Below are positions 63,576 through 64,000 of a DNA stretch of 64,000 nucleotides, piece by piece (positions within the stretch are counted from its first letter, which is position 1; each line of letters begins with the position of its first letter). A model generated the notes under the pieces. It was not told the DNA's origin, made no database searches, and saw nothing but the letters and a program-made list of their open reading frames with translations. This DNA is from Acanthochromis polyacanthus (lineage: Eukaryota > Chordata > Actinopteri > Pomacentridae), in the NCBI RefSeq assembly GCF_021347895.1, contig NC_067132.1, forward strand, positions 9,664,995 to 9,728,994. The letters run 5' to 3'. A program made the translations under genes and the position numbers.

Positions 63576-64000
63576 CCATGGCCCATGAATGATCCAGGAC
63601 TCATGTACTTCAAGGTGGGAATGTTTGTGAATCCAGGTGGTCCAACAATAACGACAGCAATCATGGTGGTGGATCTGCCAGTTTACAACAGACATGAATC
63701 TGCCATGTCAAGAGTGACTCAATATGTTAATGACAGTGAAACTTTGTGGAGAGAGACCTTATCGCTGCATTATAAGTGCTGTTGTTGACCTCCCCGTCTG
63801 TTTAGAGATGGCTGTTCCAACTTGACATAGATGACTTCCGTCACTGCTCTCTCAAACCATCTGTCCTCTCTGCGGTCTGAGTTCATGTCTCTGCCGAGTG
63901 CCGTGATAAACCTATGTACAAAAGGCAGTCATTTATCACTTAAACTGAAGTAGCAAGTACAAATATACAAGTACAGTACAAAAAGGGGTATGTAGTGATG

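Overview
This is vertebrate nuclear DNA, almost certainly from a ray-finned (teleost) fish. It is AT-rich and gene-poor, with CA/TG microsatellites and a dense load of small DNA-transposon relics, LINE 3' ends and tRNA-derived SINEs of fish type. There is no bacterial-style gene organisation, and nearly all long open frames are chance frames.

One host protein-coding exon is recognisable: the first coding exon of pard3 (Par-3 polarity scaffold) on the minus strand at 46943-47062. It encodes 40 residues from the ATG and ends at a consensus splice donor. Transcription therefore runs leftwards, so 1-46942 is read as the 5' part of a very large intron 1. The CpG-richer DNA from about 46700 to 47430 is the promoter/5'UTR region, and everything to the right is upstream intergenic DNA.

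The intron carries two tRNA-Trp(CCA) genes antisense to pard3 (2963-3034 and 33693-33764). The intergenic side carries a tRNA-Pro cluster (57971-62706) with two TGG genes, one AGG gene, two decayed copies and one half gene. Two of these lie in a large inverted duplication whose centre holds an AT-rich palindrome.

The main interest lies in the mobile elements. Six TIR-bounded elements have exact 9-bp target duplications. Two families among them keep a minus-strand fragment of a RecQ-like helicase (Q-motif plus Walker A). A third keeps a CxxC zinc-finger-like first exon. A fourth has TIRs built from repeated near-palindromic TACGGACCCGTA units. A separate 1.09-kb element (13418-14506) has AT target duplications and 15-bp matching ends (13-bp TIRs plus the AT). 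It holds the first exon of a SWIM/YqaJ-type gene from one end and a THAP-type first exon from the other, which fits an internally deleted ISL2EU element. Also present are a TTAA-flanked piggyBac-like MITE, a deleted Tc1 element with the C-terminal half of its transposase, several TA-type MITEs, three LINE 3' fragments, and copies of a SINE with a (GGAT)n tail. Three unrelated TIR families each carry an interior CCCTAA (telomere-like) tract.

Assignments to named families rest on remembered motifs. Boundaries rest on terminal repeats, target duplications and, in two cases, an empty site elsewhere in the window.
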